This document shows positions 36,571 through 45,546 of a stretch of 64,000 nucleotides of DNA, in pieces. Every line of letters begins with the position of its first letter. The stretch's first letter is position 1. Origin of the DNA: Caballeronia sp. SL2Y3 (GTDB lineage Bacteria; Pseudomonadota; Gammaproteobacteria; Burkholderiales; Burkholderiaceae). The stretch covers positions 496,001-560,000 of the forward strand of contig NZ_CP084260.1 in NCBI RefSeq assembly GCF_022879575.1. Reading direction: 5' to 3'. The notes beneath the pieces were generated by a model. It was not told where the DNA came from, did not search any database, and worked only from the letters and a program-made list of their open reading frames with translations. A program made the position numbers and the translations under genes.

Positions 36571-37080
36571 ATGAAGCCGAATATGGACACGATGGTTGCG
36601 TCGACTGCCGCAGAGGCGGTCTGGATTGTCAGGCTCAGGAGCCATCCGCAGTATGACTTCGTGCGCCTGAAGCGGGTGTTCGCCGAGCCCGGTTCGCGCC
36701 ATCAGGTCGTGCTGGTGGATGTGAAGCGGCTCTTGCAATGCGCCGACCGCGACGACACCGACTACGTGCTCAAGGCCGTCGACGACTGGCACGCGGGCAA
36801 GGTGCGCGGCATCCGCGAATTCCTCGACCCGGACAACCCGCGCGTGCCCGAAATGCCGTACGTGACCATCAGCGTGCGGCGCGCGGAAGGCTTGCTCGGG
36901 CTGATCGGCGTGCATCGGCAGGGCGTCGTCGCGTTTCGCAACGGCCAGCATCGCGCGCGGTACATGGCGCACGCCGGCGCCCTTTGCATGCCGGTGGAAG
37001 TGCACGAGCGCGAGGCCGATCTGCTGCGCGCGATGTGCGCGGCGCCTGGCGATGCAGTCGCGGAGTACGGCGAGGTTTGA
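36571..37080 (+). CDS. Fertility-inhibition-factor-like protein (Osa/FiwA type, ParB/Srx-like fold)
   Basis: The 169-residue protein resembles plasmid fertility inhibition factors such as Osa and FiwA, which block conjugative transfer of other plasmids and adopt a ParB/sulfiredoxin-like fold. The supporting block is VVAFRNGQHRARYMAHAGALCMPVEVHE (written here in two parts: VVAFRNGQHRARYM, AHAGALCMPVEVHE), which matches the nucleotide-binding GRHR-like loop, preceded by PEMPYVTISVRR. The ATG at 36571 is chosen because the upstream extension lacks conserved residues. No plasmid genes surround it, so a chromosomal role, perhaps defence against conjugation, is inferred. Confidence 0.65.
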   Translation: MKPNMDTMVASTAAEAVWIVRLRSHPQYDFVRLKRVFAEPGSRHQVVLVDVKRLLQCADRDDTDYVLKAVDDWHAGKVRGIREFLDPDNPRVPEMPYVTISVRRAEGLLGLIGVHRQGVVAFRNGQHRARYMAHAGALCMPVEVHEREADLLRAMCAAPGDAVAEYGEV

Positions 37081-37106
37081 TGCCTGAGTGATGCCTGAGC
37101 GATGTA

Positions 37107-37583
37107 TCACGCAGGCGGCGCGTCGACGACATTGCGCGGCGCGCCGTCCGCCCACGCTTTCACGTTGCCGAGCGTCGTCGTCGCGATTTCGATGAGCGCC
37201 TCGCGCGTGAAGAACGCCTGATGCGCGGTGATGATGACGTTCGGAAACGTGAGCAGCCGCGCGAGCACGTCGTCCTGCAAGAGGTGATCCGAGTGGTCCT
37301 CGAAGAAGAGGCCGCCTTCTTCCTCGTACACGTCGAGCCCCAGATGCCCGAGCTGGCCGCTCTTGAGCGCGCCGATGAGCGCGTTGCTTTCGACGAGCCC
37401 GCCGCGCCCGGTGTTGATGAGCATGGCGCCGCGCTTCATGCTGGCGAGCGCGCGTTCGTCGATCAGGTGATACGTCGACGGCAGAAGCGGGCAGTGCAGC
37501 GACACGATGTCCGAGTTCGCGAGTAGCTCGTCGAGGAAGTTGATCGAAGACGGAGCGGGCGAAGATTTTATTAATCGACGCAT
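37107..37583 (-). pseudogene. ldhA: Truncated D-lactate dehydrogenase (2-hydroxyacid dehydrogenase)
   Basis: From about 37535 downwards the minus-strand frame encodes the C-terminal 40 percent of a D-lactate dehydrogenase: [18 protein letters not shown], the Arg-containing [27 protein letters not shown] and the catalytic His in TAHQAFFT. The first 190 residues, including the Rossmann GxGxxG, are missing. The frame begins instead with a short unrelated sequence ([13 protein letters not shown]). The break is immediately upstream of the AspT-type gene, so a deletion or rearrangement removed the 5' half. Confidence 0.8.
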
Positions 37584-37678
37584 TGCGACTTCAACGGCGA
37601 GTTTCTCGACTCAGTCGTCATTTCGATATTCGTGCGGCCAGGCGTGATATTCGCAATGCCGAAAGGATGAACCGACTC

Positions 37679-39361
37679 ATGCTATGGCGCCTGCTCGCGG
37701 CACAACCTGAAATCGCGCTTTTCGCGAGTCTCGCTATTGGCTTCTTTATCGGCTCGTTCAAGTTCGGCCCCATACAGCTTGGCGGTGTCTGCGGCACGCT
37801 GATCGTCGCGCTGATTCTCGGTCAAAGCGGCGCGCGCATATCGCCGGATCTGAAAAACATTGCCTTCGCGCTGTTCATTTTCGCGCTCGGTTTTACGGGT
37901 GGTCCGCAGTTTTTCGCGAACATCGGGCGCGGCTGGCGGTACGCCGCGCTTTCGCTTGTCGAGGTCATCGTCGTGGTCGCGCTCGTGCTCGGCATCGCGG
38001 CGATGCTCAAGCTCGATCCGGGTACGGCCGCCGGCCTGCTCGCGGGCGGCGCGACGGAATCCGCGGTGATCGGCACGGCGTCCGAGGCGGTCGCGCGGCT
38101 CGGCTTGTCCGCGGCCGACACTGCGCGCCTTCAGGCGAATATCGTCACCGCGTACAGCGTCAGCTATCTCTTCGGGCTCGTGACGATCGTGCTTTTCGCG
38201 AGCCAGTTCGCGCCGCTCATTCTGCGCGTGAACCTGCGGGATGAAGCCGAGCGCGTCTGGCGCAAGCTCGGCGGCGACGGCGCGCTCGGCGAAGGGCAGA
38301 CGCCCGCCATCATGCCGCTCGCCGGGCGCGAGCTGAAGGTGACGGCCGCGGCCGGCAGCAGCATCGGTGAGCTTGAAAAGCGCTTCGGCCACAACATCAG
38401 CGTGCAGCGCGTGGTGCGCGACCGCTCCGTCATCAAAGGACAGCCTTCGGTGACGCTGAAGGCGGGCGATCGCATCGTGATCGCGGGGCGGCGCGAGGCG
38501 CTCGTCGAAGCCATTCCGTGGATTGGCGAGGAAGTGTTCAACGGCGGCGGCTCCGATTACTTCGTCGAAAAGGTCGACGTGATGCTCACGAACCGCGCGC
38601 TGCACGGACTCACGCTCGCGCAGGCGCGCGCCCGCGCGAATCCGGCGGATGGGCGCGGCGTGTTCGTCGCGGCCGTGACGCGTCTCGACAGCACGGTGCC
38701 CGCGCTGCCCGGCACGCAGGTGCAGCGCGGCGACGTGCTCACGCTCGTCGGGAGCAAGGAAGACGTGACGCGCGGCGCGGCGAAGCTCGGCTACATCGTT
38801 CGCGCGACGCAGAAGACGGACTTCGTGTTCGTCGGGCTCGGCGTGCTGGTCGGCATCGGAGTCGGGCGGCTGTCGGCGCATGTCGGCGGCATCGACTTGT
38901 CGCTCGGCACTGGCGGCGGCTGTCTGCTGGCGGGGCTCGTGTTCGGCTGGATCCGCTCGCGCTATCCGGTCATCGGCTCGTTGCCGTCCGCGGCGGCGCA
39001 GATTTTGAAGGACTTCGGGCTATGCACCTTCATCGCAGCGGTCGGCCTTTCGGCGGGCGCGGACGCGCTGCGGCTGATCCGCGAATTCGGCATCGCGCTG
39101 CCGCTGGCGGGCATCGTCATCACGCTCGTGCCGGCGCTTGCGTCGCTCTTCGTCGGGCGCGTGCTGCTCAGGCTCGACGTGCCGATGCTGCTCGGCGCGA
39201 TCGCGGGCCAGCAGTGCAGCACGCCCGCGATCAGCGCGCTCGTCGGCGTGACGGGCAACGCGACGCCCGTCATCGGCTACACCATCACCTACGCCATTTC
39301 CAACGTGCTGCTGCCGCTGCTCGGGCCGCTCGTCGTCGGACTGGTGAGCAGGCTCGGCTAG
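37679..39361 (+). CDS. AspT-family antiporter (aspartate:alanine exchanger type), copy 1
   Basis: The 560-residue membrane protein of the aspartate:alanine exchanger family has two blocks of five to six hydrophobic segments flanking a cytosolic region with two TrkA-C/RCK-like domains (about residues 210-380, e.g. SVTLKAGDRIVIAGRR). Each half carries the family motif, here GGATESAVIGTASEA near 125 and IAGQQCSTPAISALVG near 510. It probably exchanges dicarboxylates or amino acids. The ATG at 37679 has AAAGGA upstream (11-nt spacing); the ATG at 37667 is an alternative. The second copy follows after 22 bp. Confidence 0.85.
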   Translation: MLWRLLAAQPEIALFASLAIGFFIGSFKFGPIQLGGVCGTLIVALILGQSGARISPDLKNIAFALFIFALGFTGGPQFFANIGRGWRYAALSLVEVIVVVALVLGIAAMLKLDPGTAAGLLAGGATESAVIGTASEAVARLGLSAADTARLQANIVTAYSVSYLFGLVTIVLFASQFAPLILRVNLRDEAERVWRKLGGDGALGEGQTPAIMPLAGRELKVTAAAGSSIGELEKRFGHNISVQRVVRDRSVIKGQPSVTLKAGDRIVIAGRREALVEAIPWIGEEVFNGGGSDYFVEKVDVMLTNRALHGLTLAQARARANPADGRGVFVAAVTRLDSTVPALPGTQVQRGDVLTLVGSKEDVTRGAAKLGYIVRATQKTDFVFVGLGVLVGIGVGRLSAHVGGIDLSLGTGGGCLLAGLVFGWIRSRYPVIGSLPSAAAQILKDFGLCTFIAAVGLSAGADALRLIREFGIALPLAGIVITLVPALASLFVGRVLLRLDVPMLLGAIAGQQCSTPAISALVGVTGNATPVIGYTITYAISNVLLPLLGPLVVGLVSRLG

Positions 39362-39383
39362 ATCGACGCACATCGGGGGTTCA

Positions 39384-41072
39384 ATGGACTGGCTCCACGC
39401 GATCTTCGCGAAGTCGCCCGAAACGGCGCTGTTTCTGTCGCTCGCGGCGGGCTATCTGATCGGCCAGATCAACTTCGGCAAGTTTCAGCTGGGCGGCGTC
39501 GGCGGCTCGCTCATTGCCGCGGTCGTCGTGAGCCAGGTCGGCGTGCAGATCGACAACGGCGTGAAGTCCGTCATGTTCGCCGTGTTCATCTATGCGGTCG
39601 GCTACGACTCGGGGCCGCAGTTCTTCAACTCGCTGAACCGGCAGACCTTGCGCGAGATCGCGATGGCCGTTTTTCTCGCGGTGACGGCGCTCGTCACCGT
39701 GATCGTCTGTGCGAAGGTGTTCGGCCTCAACAAAGGGCTCGCGGCGGGGCTGGCGGGCGGCGCGCTCACGCAATCCGCGATCATCGGCACGGCGGGCGAC
39801 GCCATCGCGCGGCTCGGCCTGCCCGCTGCCGAAACGAAGGCGCTGCAGGGCGACGTGGCGATCGCCTACGCGGTGACGTACGTGTTCGGCTCGCTCGGCG
39901 CGATCATCGTGTGCGTGAACATCCTGCCGAAATTCATGGGGCAGAGTCTGAAGGACGCGTCGATCGAGGCCGAGAAGTCGCTCTCGGGCGATGCCGGTCC
40001 CGCGCCGGGGCAAGTTTCTGCGTTGCCGCCGCTCGTCGGGCGCGCGTATCGCGTGACGGCGGCAGGCGCGGCGGGACGCACGGTCGCGCAGATCGAGATG
40101 GCGCAGCACGACCTGATCACCGTCGAGCGCGTGCGGCGCGCGGGCCACGCACTGGAACCGCGCCCGGACGTGATGCTCGAAGCGGGCGATATCGTGCTCG
40201 TCGTCGGGCGGCGCGAAGTGATGGCCGGTGCGGCGTCGCACATCGGCGAGGAAGTCGCGGACAGCGACGGCATCAGCATCGTGATGCAAAAGCGCCAGGG
40301 CGTGTTCGCGCGGCGCGGCATGAATCACACGACGATCGCCGCCGTGCGCGCGACGGTCGACCGCGACATGCGCCACGGCGTCTATTTGCAGGCGATTTCG
40401 CGCGCCGGCATGCCGTTGCCGGTGCTGCCGGAAACGCGGCTCGAACATGGCGACGTGCTCACGTTCTACGGCTCGCCGCAGGACACGAAGCGCGCCGTCG
40501 ACGCAGCCGGCTACGAGCTGCCGTACAGCAACAAGACCGATTTCATCTATATGGGCGTGGGCATCGTGGTCGGGCTTTTGCTCGGGCTCGTCGTCGTGCG
40601 CGTGGGCGGCATTCCGATCACGCTCGGCTCGGGCGGCGGCTGCCTGCTCGCGGGCCTCGTCTTTGGCTGGATGCGCGGCAAGCATCCGATGTACGGCGTG
40701 ATGCCGCCCGCCGCGTCGCAGTTGCTGAAGGACTTCGGGCTCGCGGCGTTCGTCGCGGTGGTCGGGCTGAACTCCGGCTTGCAGGCCGTCGTCACCGTGA
40801 AGCAAAGCGGCCTCACCATCTTCCTGCTCGGCGTCTTCGTCACGCTGTTTCCGCTTCTGTTGACGATGCTCTTCGGCCGCTACGTGCTGCGCTACGACAA
40901 CGCAGCGGTGTTCGCGGGCGCGCTGTCCGGTTCGCGCAGCGCGAATCCGGCGTTCGGCGGCGTGCTCGACAAGGCGGAAAGCCCGGTGCCGACGGCCGCC
41001 TTCGCGGTGACGTATGCGCTCGCAAACGTGCTCCTGACGCTGCTCGGGCCGCTCGTGGTCGGGCTGGTGTAG
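39384..41072 (+). CDS. AspT-family antiporter (aspartate:alanine exchanger type), copy 2
   Basis: The 562-residue paralogue of the preceding gene has the same layout: membrane block, two TrkA-C-like domains (about 200-380), and a second membrane block. Motifs are GGALTQSAIIGTAGDA near 130 and ALSGSRSANPAFGG near 515, clearly diverged from copy 1. The 22-bp spacing indicates one operon, so the two may form a heteromeric transporter or exchange different substrates. The stop TAG lies in a 12-bp tandem repeat (41060-41107). Confidence 0.85.
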   Translation: MDWLHAIFAKSPETALFLSLAAGYLIGQINFGKFQLGGVGGSLIAAVVVSQVGVQIDNGVKSVMFAVFIYAVGYDSGPQFFNSLNRQTLREIAMAVFLAVTALVTVIVCAKVFGLNKGLAAGLAGGALTQSAIIGTAGDAIARLGLPAAETKALQGDVAIAYAVTYVFGSLGAIIVCVNILPKFMGQSLKDASIEAEKSLSGDAGPAPGQVSALPPLVGRAYRVTAAGAAGRTVAQIEMAQHDLITVERVRRAGHALEPRPDVMLEAGDIVLVVGRREVMAGAASHIGEEVADSDGISIVMQKRQGVFARRGMNHTTIAAVRATVDRDMRHGVYLQAISRAGMPLPVLPETRLEHGDVLTFYGSPQDTKRAVDAAGYELPYSNKTDFIYMGVGIVVGLLLGLVVVRVGGIPITLGSGGGCLLAGLVFGWMRGKHPMYGVMPPAASQLLKDFGLAAFVAVVGLNSGLQAVVTVKQSGLTIFLLGVFVTLFPLLLTMLFGRYVLRYDNAAVFAGALSGSRSANPAFGGVLDKAESPVPTAAFAVTYALANVLLTLLGPLVVGLV

Positions 41073-41107
41073 GGGCTGGTGTAACGGCTGGCGTAGTGGC
41101 TGGCGTG
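41060..41107 (+). repeat. 12-bp tandem repeat across the stop codon of AspT copy 2
   Basis: Four units related to CGGGCTGGTGTA cover the final codons and 35 bp beyond. The in-frame reading repeats Gly-Leu-Val-stop, so the stop codon itself is duplicated. Slippage could alter the 3' end without changing the protein. Confidence 0.65.
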
Positions 41108-41162
41108 GCGGCTCGGGCGTGCTCCTTGCGCCATAATTGGCGGGCGAACAAGGAGGCATTTC

Positions 41163-42008
41163 ATGGCGAATACCATACCCGTCGTCACGCTGCCCGACGG
41201 CGAAGCGATCCCGAAGCTCGGCCAGGGCACCTGGGAAATGGGCGAGCGCCCGAACGCGCGCAAGGCGGAAATCGCGGCGCTGCGTGAGGGCGTCGAACTG
41301 GGGATGACGCTCATCGACACCGCCGAGATGTACGGCGACGGCGAGAGCGAGAAGCTCATCGCCGAGGCGCTGTCGGACGTACGCGACGACGTGTTCATCG
41401 TGAGCAAGGTGTATCCGCACAACGGCAGCGAGCGCGGCGTGCAGGCGGCGTGTGAGCGGAGTCTGAAGCGGCTGAAAACCGATCGCATCGACTTGTACTT
41501 GCTGCACTGGCGCGGCGGCGAAGACTTGCAGGGCGTCGTGGCGGGCTTCGAGAAGCTGCGGCGCGACGGCAAGATTCGGCATTGGGGCGTGAGCAATTTC
41601 GACACCGACGACATGGAGGAGCTTTTCTCGCTCGATGGCGGCGATGCCTGCGCGACGGATCAGATTCTTTATAACGTCGCGCGACGCGGGCCGGAGTTCG
41701 ACTTGCTGCCGTGGCTGCGCGAACGCCGGCTGCCCGCGATGGCGTACAGCCCGGTCGATCATGCGCGGCTGCCGCGCGGCGGGGTGCTTGCGAAGATCGC
41801 GGCGGCGCGCGGCGTGTCGGCGTTTCAGGTGGCGCTGGCGTGGGTGCTGCAACAGCCAGGTGTGTTCGCGATTCCGAAGGCCGCGGATGTCGCGCATGTG
41901 CGGGAGAATCGCGCGGCGGTGGAGTTGCGGTTGTCGGCGGAGGAGCTGGCGCAGATCGATGGGGAGTTCCGGCCGCCCACGAGAAAGAGGGGGTTGGAGA
42001 TGCTCTAG
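41163..42008 (+). CDS. Aldo/keto reductase
   Basis: The 281-residue NADPH-dependent (alpha/beta)8-barrel oxidoreductase has the catalytic tetrad placed in LIDTAEMYGDGESE (Asp, Tyr near 50-55), IVSKVYP (Lys) and LYLLHWRGG (His). The cofactor region at the C-terminus is FAIPKAADVAHVREN. It resembles the AKR5-type reductases (2,5-diketo-D-gluconate reductase family); the substrate is unknown. An AGGAGG site precedes the ATG. Two hairpins follow the stop. Confidence 0.9.
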   Translation: MANTIPVVTLPDGEAIPKLGQGTWEMGERPNARKAEIAALREGVELGMTLIDTAEMYGDGESEKLIAEALSDVRDDVFIVSKVYPHNGSERGVQAACERSLKRLKTDRIDLYLLHWRGGEDLQGVVAGFEKLRRDGKIRHWGVSNFDTDDMEELFSLDGGDACATDQILYNVARRGPEFDLLPWLRERRLPAMAYSPVDHARLPRGGVLAKIAAARGVSAFQVALAWVLQQPGVFAIPKAADVAHVRENRAAVELRLSAEELAQIDGEFRPPTRKRGLEML

Positions 42009-42037
42009 AGGCGATATCGCCGTTGCGGAAGAACAGC

Positions 42038-42076
42038 AGCGAGCAGAATAGTTTGTCCTCCCGACTATTGCTCGCT
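42038..42076. terminator. Bidirectional hairpin between aldo/keto reductase and Rap1a/Tai gene
   Basis: AGCGAGCA(GA)ATAGT pairs with ACTATTGCTCGCT: 13 bp with a 2-nt bulge and an 11-nt loop. A second stem, AGCGGGC/GCCCGCT, follows at 42102-42123. They lie between two convergent genes and probably end both transcripts, though U-tracts are short. Confidence 0.55.
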
Positions 42077-42135
42077 GGCTGTGGTGAGACGTGATTGCCT
42101 CAGCGGGCCTTCCAGCGCCCGCTAACCGCTCCTAC

Positions 42136-42543
42136 TCACGAACACGCATGATGCGCATGCACCGACCCGAGCACCGCCACTTCGGCGGGCGTGCGCCTGA
42201 GATCCGCCTCACTGACCTGCTTGGCGTCCGCGAGAAAATCATCGACGATCGACGACACCGTCGTATCCGTCAAACACAGCGACACGCGCCGCGTTTCGTT
42301 CGCCGGCATCGACGCGCGTTGCGACAGGAACAGCACGCCGTACTGATACCCGCGCACGATGCCCCGCACCGCGCCGACGCATTGTCCCTGCGCGGCGTTG
42401 TCGCCTTTCTGGCCGCACTGCTGCGCGAGCGACCACGCGGAAAAGCTCGGATCGGATGCGCCGGGCGTCGGCGCGGATTGCGCGTGGGCGGCCGTGGCTG
42501 CGCAAAGCGCGAGAGAAGCGGCGAGCGAGAGAGCGCGTTTCAT
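42136..42543 (-). CDS. Exported Rap1a/Tai-family protein
   Basis: The 135-residue protein has a signal peptide (1-21, ending AHAQ) and a small helical domain with the pattern C...GQCVGAVRGIVRGYQYG and a final Cys, typical of Rap1a/Tai proteins. Members include periplasmic immunity proteins against type VI amidase effectors. No effector or type VI gene is near, so the role here is open. AGGATACCC precedes the ATG. Confidence 0.72.
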   Translation of the reverse strand: MKRALSLAASLALCAATAAHAQSAPTPGASDPSFSAWSLAQQCGQKGDNAAQGQCVGAVRGIVRGYQYGVLFLSQRASMPANETRRVSLCLTDTTVSSIVDDFLADAKQVSEADLRRTPAEVAVLGSVHAHHACS

Positions 42544-42616
42544 CGTGGGTATCCTCTTGTATGAACGTTGAACCGTTGAGAGGCGACGAGAGCGCGTTTG
42601 GTTCCGGCGGCTTGCT

Positions 42617-44698
42617 TCAGGTCACGTTTTCGCGCGATCGCAGCGCCCGCAGTTCGGCCACCGGAATATGGCAATGGATCACGTGGCCGTTTCCGGCATC
42701 GCGGCTGGGCGGCGTCTCGCGCTCGCAAATCTCGCCGATCTTGCGCGGACATCGCGTGTGAAACACGCAGCCCGACGGCGGATTCGCCGCGCTCGGCAAC
42801 TCGCCCGACAGCCGGATGCGCTGATGCGCCGCGTGCGCGTCGTCGAGCGATGGCGCCGACGACAGCAACGCTTCGGTGTACGGATGCTGCGGGCCGTCGA
42901 ACACATCGGCGGCGCGGCCGATTTCCATGATGCGCCCGAGATACAGCACGGCGATGCGGTCCGACAGATAGCGCACCACATGCAGATCGTGCGAGATGAA
43001 CACATAGCTCACGCGCCGCTCGCGCTGCAAATCCGCGAGCAGATTCAAAATCGCGGCCTGCACGGAGACATCGAGCGCGGAAGTCGGCTCGTCGCAGACG
43101 ACCACGCGCGGATCGCCCGCGAAGGCGCGCGCAATCGCGACGCGCTGCTTGAGCCCGCCCGACAGTTGCCGCGTGCGCGAGCCGAGATAACGCTCGGGCA
43201 GCCGCACCGCTTCGGTCAGCGTGTGCAGGCGCCGCTCCTTCGCTTCGCCGTGCAGCGCGCCGAGCTTCGCGAGCGACCGCGCAATGAGCCTGCGCACCGA
43301 ATGCGCGCGGTTCAGCGCCGAATCCGGATTCTGGAAGACGATCTGCAGCGACTTGACCTGCTCGCCGCTGCGCCGCGTGACGCGCTCGGCGAGGCGCTGG
43401 CCGTCGAGTTCGAGCGTCGCGCCTTCATCCGGCGAGACGAGGCCGAGCAGCAGTTTCGCGAGCGTCGTCTTGCCGCTGCCCGACTCGCCGACGAGCCCGA
43501 GCGTTTCGCCCTGCGCGAGATCGAGCGAGACATCGTGGACGGCGCGCACGTCTTCATCGCCGACGCGGAAGGTTTTCGAAACATGACGGGCCGACAGCGC
43601 GAGCGGGGCGTGCTCGCGCGGCGGCGCGGGCGGCGGCGTTTCGTCGGTCGAGCGGGGCAGAAGATGCGCGCGCTCGTGGTAATGACAGCGCGACATCTGG
43701 TCGCCGTGAAGCGATGCCACGCGATACGGCGGCGGCGCTTCCTTCACGCAGCGTTCGTCGGCCATCTTGCAGCGCGGCGCGAAGATGCAGCCTTGCACGA
43801 CCGATCCCGGCAGCGGCAGCGAACCCGGAATCGTGTCGAGGCGGCCGGTTTCCTTCGTGCGCGTGCTCGTCGGCAGGCAGCGCAAGAGGCCGACCGTATA
43901 CGGATGGCGCGGCTTCGCGAAGACGTCGGCGGTCGCGCCTTCTTCCACGAGCCGGCCCGCATACAGCACGCCGACGCGGTCGCACATGCGCCCGATCACC
44001 GCAAGGTTGTGGCTGATGAACAGCACCGCCGTGCCGAGTTCCGCGCGCAACTGGGCGATCAGATCGAGCACTTCGGCTTCGACGGTGGCATCGAGTCCGG
44101 TCGTCGGTTCGTCGAGAATGAGGAGTTCGGGATTGCACGCGAGCGCCATCGCGATCACGACGCGCTGCTGCATGCCGCCCGACAATTGATGCGGATAACT
44201 CTCCATCACCCGCTCCGGCGACGCGATGCGCACGTGGCGCAGCATGTCGGCGGTGCGGGCGAGCGCGTCGTCGGCGGAGGCGCCCGCCGCTTCGAATGCT
44301 TCGGACACCTGACGCGCGATCGTCAGCGATGGATTGAGCGCGCGCCCCGGGTCCTGATAGACCATCGACACGGCGTTGGCGCGCAGCACGCGAAGCGCTT
44401 CGGCGGGCAGCGCGGCGACGTCGTGTCCGCCGACCGTGATGCGGCCCGCTTTCACGCGGCCGTTGCGCGGCAGATAGCGCAGGATCGCGAGCGCGGCCGT
44501 CGATTTGCCGCAGCCCGATTCGCCGACGAGCCCGTACGCCTCGCCGCGCCGCACGCGCAGCGTCACGTCTTGCAGGACATCGCGGTCGTGCCAGCGCGTG
44601 CGGTACGAGACCGTCAGGCCGACGACCGTCAGCGCGTCCGTCTCGCTGCCCTTGGCCGCGCCGAACGCGGGGAAGGCCGATGGCGGCGGTCCGTTCAT
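42617..44698 (-). CDS. Peptide/nickel-type ABC transporter, fused double ATPase (DppD-DppF)
   Basis: The 693-residue protein carries two complete OppD/OppF-type ATPase modules in one chain. The first has Walker A GESGCGKST near residue 60 and signature LSGGMQQRV. Its C-terminal oligopeptide-ABC domain includes a CxxC-like zone (GCIFAPRCKMADERC). The second has Walker A GESGSGKTT near 430, signature LSGGLKQRV, and a C-terminal CVFHTRCPRKIGEIC. Fused pairs of this kind occur in glutathione (GsiA-like) and related importers. The ATG at 44698 overlaps the upstream permease stop as ATGA; it is the last gene of the operon. Confidence 0.92.
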   Translation of the reverse strand: MNGPPPSAFPAFGAAKGSETDALTVVGLTVSYRTRWHDRDVLQDVTLRVRRGEAYGLVGESGCGKSTAALAILRYLPRNGRVKAGRITVGGHDVAALPAEALRVLRANAVSMVYQDPGRALNPSLTIARQVSEAFEAAGASADDALARTADMLRHVRIASPERVMESYPHQLSGGMQQRVVIAMALACNPELLILDEPTTGLDATVEAEVLDLIAQLRAELGTAVLFISHNLAVIGRMCDRVGVLYAGRLVEEGATADVFAKPRHPYTVGLLRCLPTSTRTKETGRLDTIPGSLPLPGSVVQGCIFAPRCKMADERCVKEAPPPYRVASLHGDQMSRCHYHERAHLLPRSTDETPPPAPPREHAPLALSARHVSKTFRVGDEDVRAVHDVSLDLAQGETLGLVGESGSGKTTLAKLLLGLVSPDEGATLELDGQRLAERVTRRSGEQVKSLQIVFQNPDSALNRAHSVRRLIARSLAKLGALHGEAKERRLHTLTEAVRLPERYLGSRTRQLSGGLKQRVAIARAFAGDPRVVVCDEPTSALDVSVQAAILNLLADLQRERRVSYVFISHDLHVVRYLSDRIAVLYLGRIMEIGRAADVFDGPQHPYTEALLSSAPSLDDAHAAHQRIRLSGELPSAANPPSGCVFHTRCPRKIGEICERETPPSRDAGNGHVIHCHIPVAELRALRSRENVT

Positions 44699-45546
44699 CG
44701 GTCGAGCACTCCTTGCACGGCATCCGCGACGAGATTCACCGCGACGACGAGCGATGCAATCGCCGCCGCGTCGAACACGACGGTCCACCACGCGCCGCCC
44801 GCCATCAGCGTGTAGCTTTCCGAGAGCGCCAAGCCCCAGTCGGCGGAAGGCGGCTGAATGCCGAAGCCGAGAAACGACAGCGTCGCGACCGCGAAGATCG
44901 CGTAACCGAGCCGCACCGTCGCTTCCACGATGATCGGCGGCAGCACGTTCGGCAGAATCTCCGCGAACATGATGTAGAACGCGTTCTCGCCGCGCAGTTG
45001 CGCCGCGAGCACGTAGTCGAGATGCCGCTCGCCGAGCACGGCGGCGCGGACCGTGCGCGCGGTGATCGGCGCGAAGGTGAGGCCGATCACGAGAATCACC
45101 GTCGTGTTGCTCGCGCCGACCGCGGCCAGCGCGAGCAGCGCCACGATCACGAGCGGCAGCGCGAGCAGCGCGTCGATCGCGCGGCCGACCACGGCATCCA
45201 CCCAGCCGCCGAAATAGCCGACGACGAGCCCGAGCGCCGTGCCCGCCGCCGTGCCGAGCAGCGTCGCGAGCGGCGCAATGGTGAGAATGTCGCGCGAGCC
45301 GACGATCACGCGCGCGAATACATCGCGGCCGAGCTGGTCGGTGCCGAACCAGTGTTCGGCGGAAGGCGCGGTGAGCGAATTCAACGGGTCGGAGGCGTAC
45401 GGGTCTTGCGGCGCGAGCCAGTGCCCGAAGAGCGCGCACGCGACCCAGAAGAGCAGGATCAGCACGCCGACATCGAACGTGGCCGAACGCACGAGCGCGC
45501 CGAGGGCGTCGAACCGCTTCGGTCCGAGGGCGGCGACCGTGCTCAT
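44695..45546 (-). CDS. Peptide/nickel-type ABC transporter permease DppC-like
   Basis: The 283-residue inner-membrane permease has six hydrophobic segments. After the first lies the periplasmic motif HWFGTDQLGRDVFARVIVG near residue 65, diagnostic of OppC/DppC subunits. The EAA loop (YVLAAQLRGENAFYIMFAEILPN) is near 180. It is coupled on both sides by ATGA overlaps. It pairs with the next permease to form the channel. Confidence 0.9.
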   Translation of the reverse strand: MSTVAALGPKRFDALGALVRSATFDVGVLILLFWVACALFGHWLAPQDPYASDPLNSLTAPSAEHWFGTDQLGRDVFARVIVGSRDILTIAPLATLLGTAAGTALGLVVGYFGGWVDAVVGRAIDALLALPLVIVALLALAAVGASNTTVILVIGLTFAPITARTVRAAVLGERHLDYVLAAQLRGENAFYIMFAEILPNVLPPIIVEATVRLGYAIFAVATLSFLGFGIQPPSADWGLALSESYTLMAGGAWWTVVFDAAAIASLVVAVNLVADAVQGVLDR

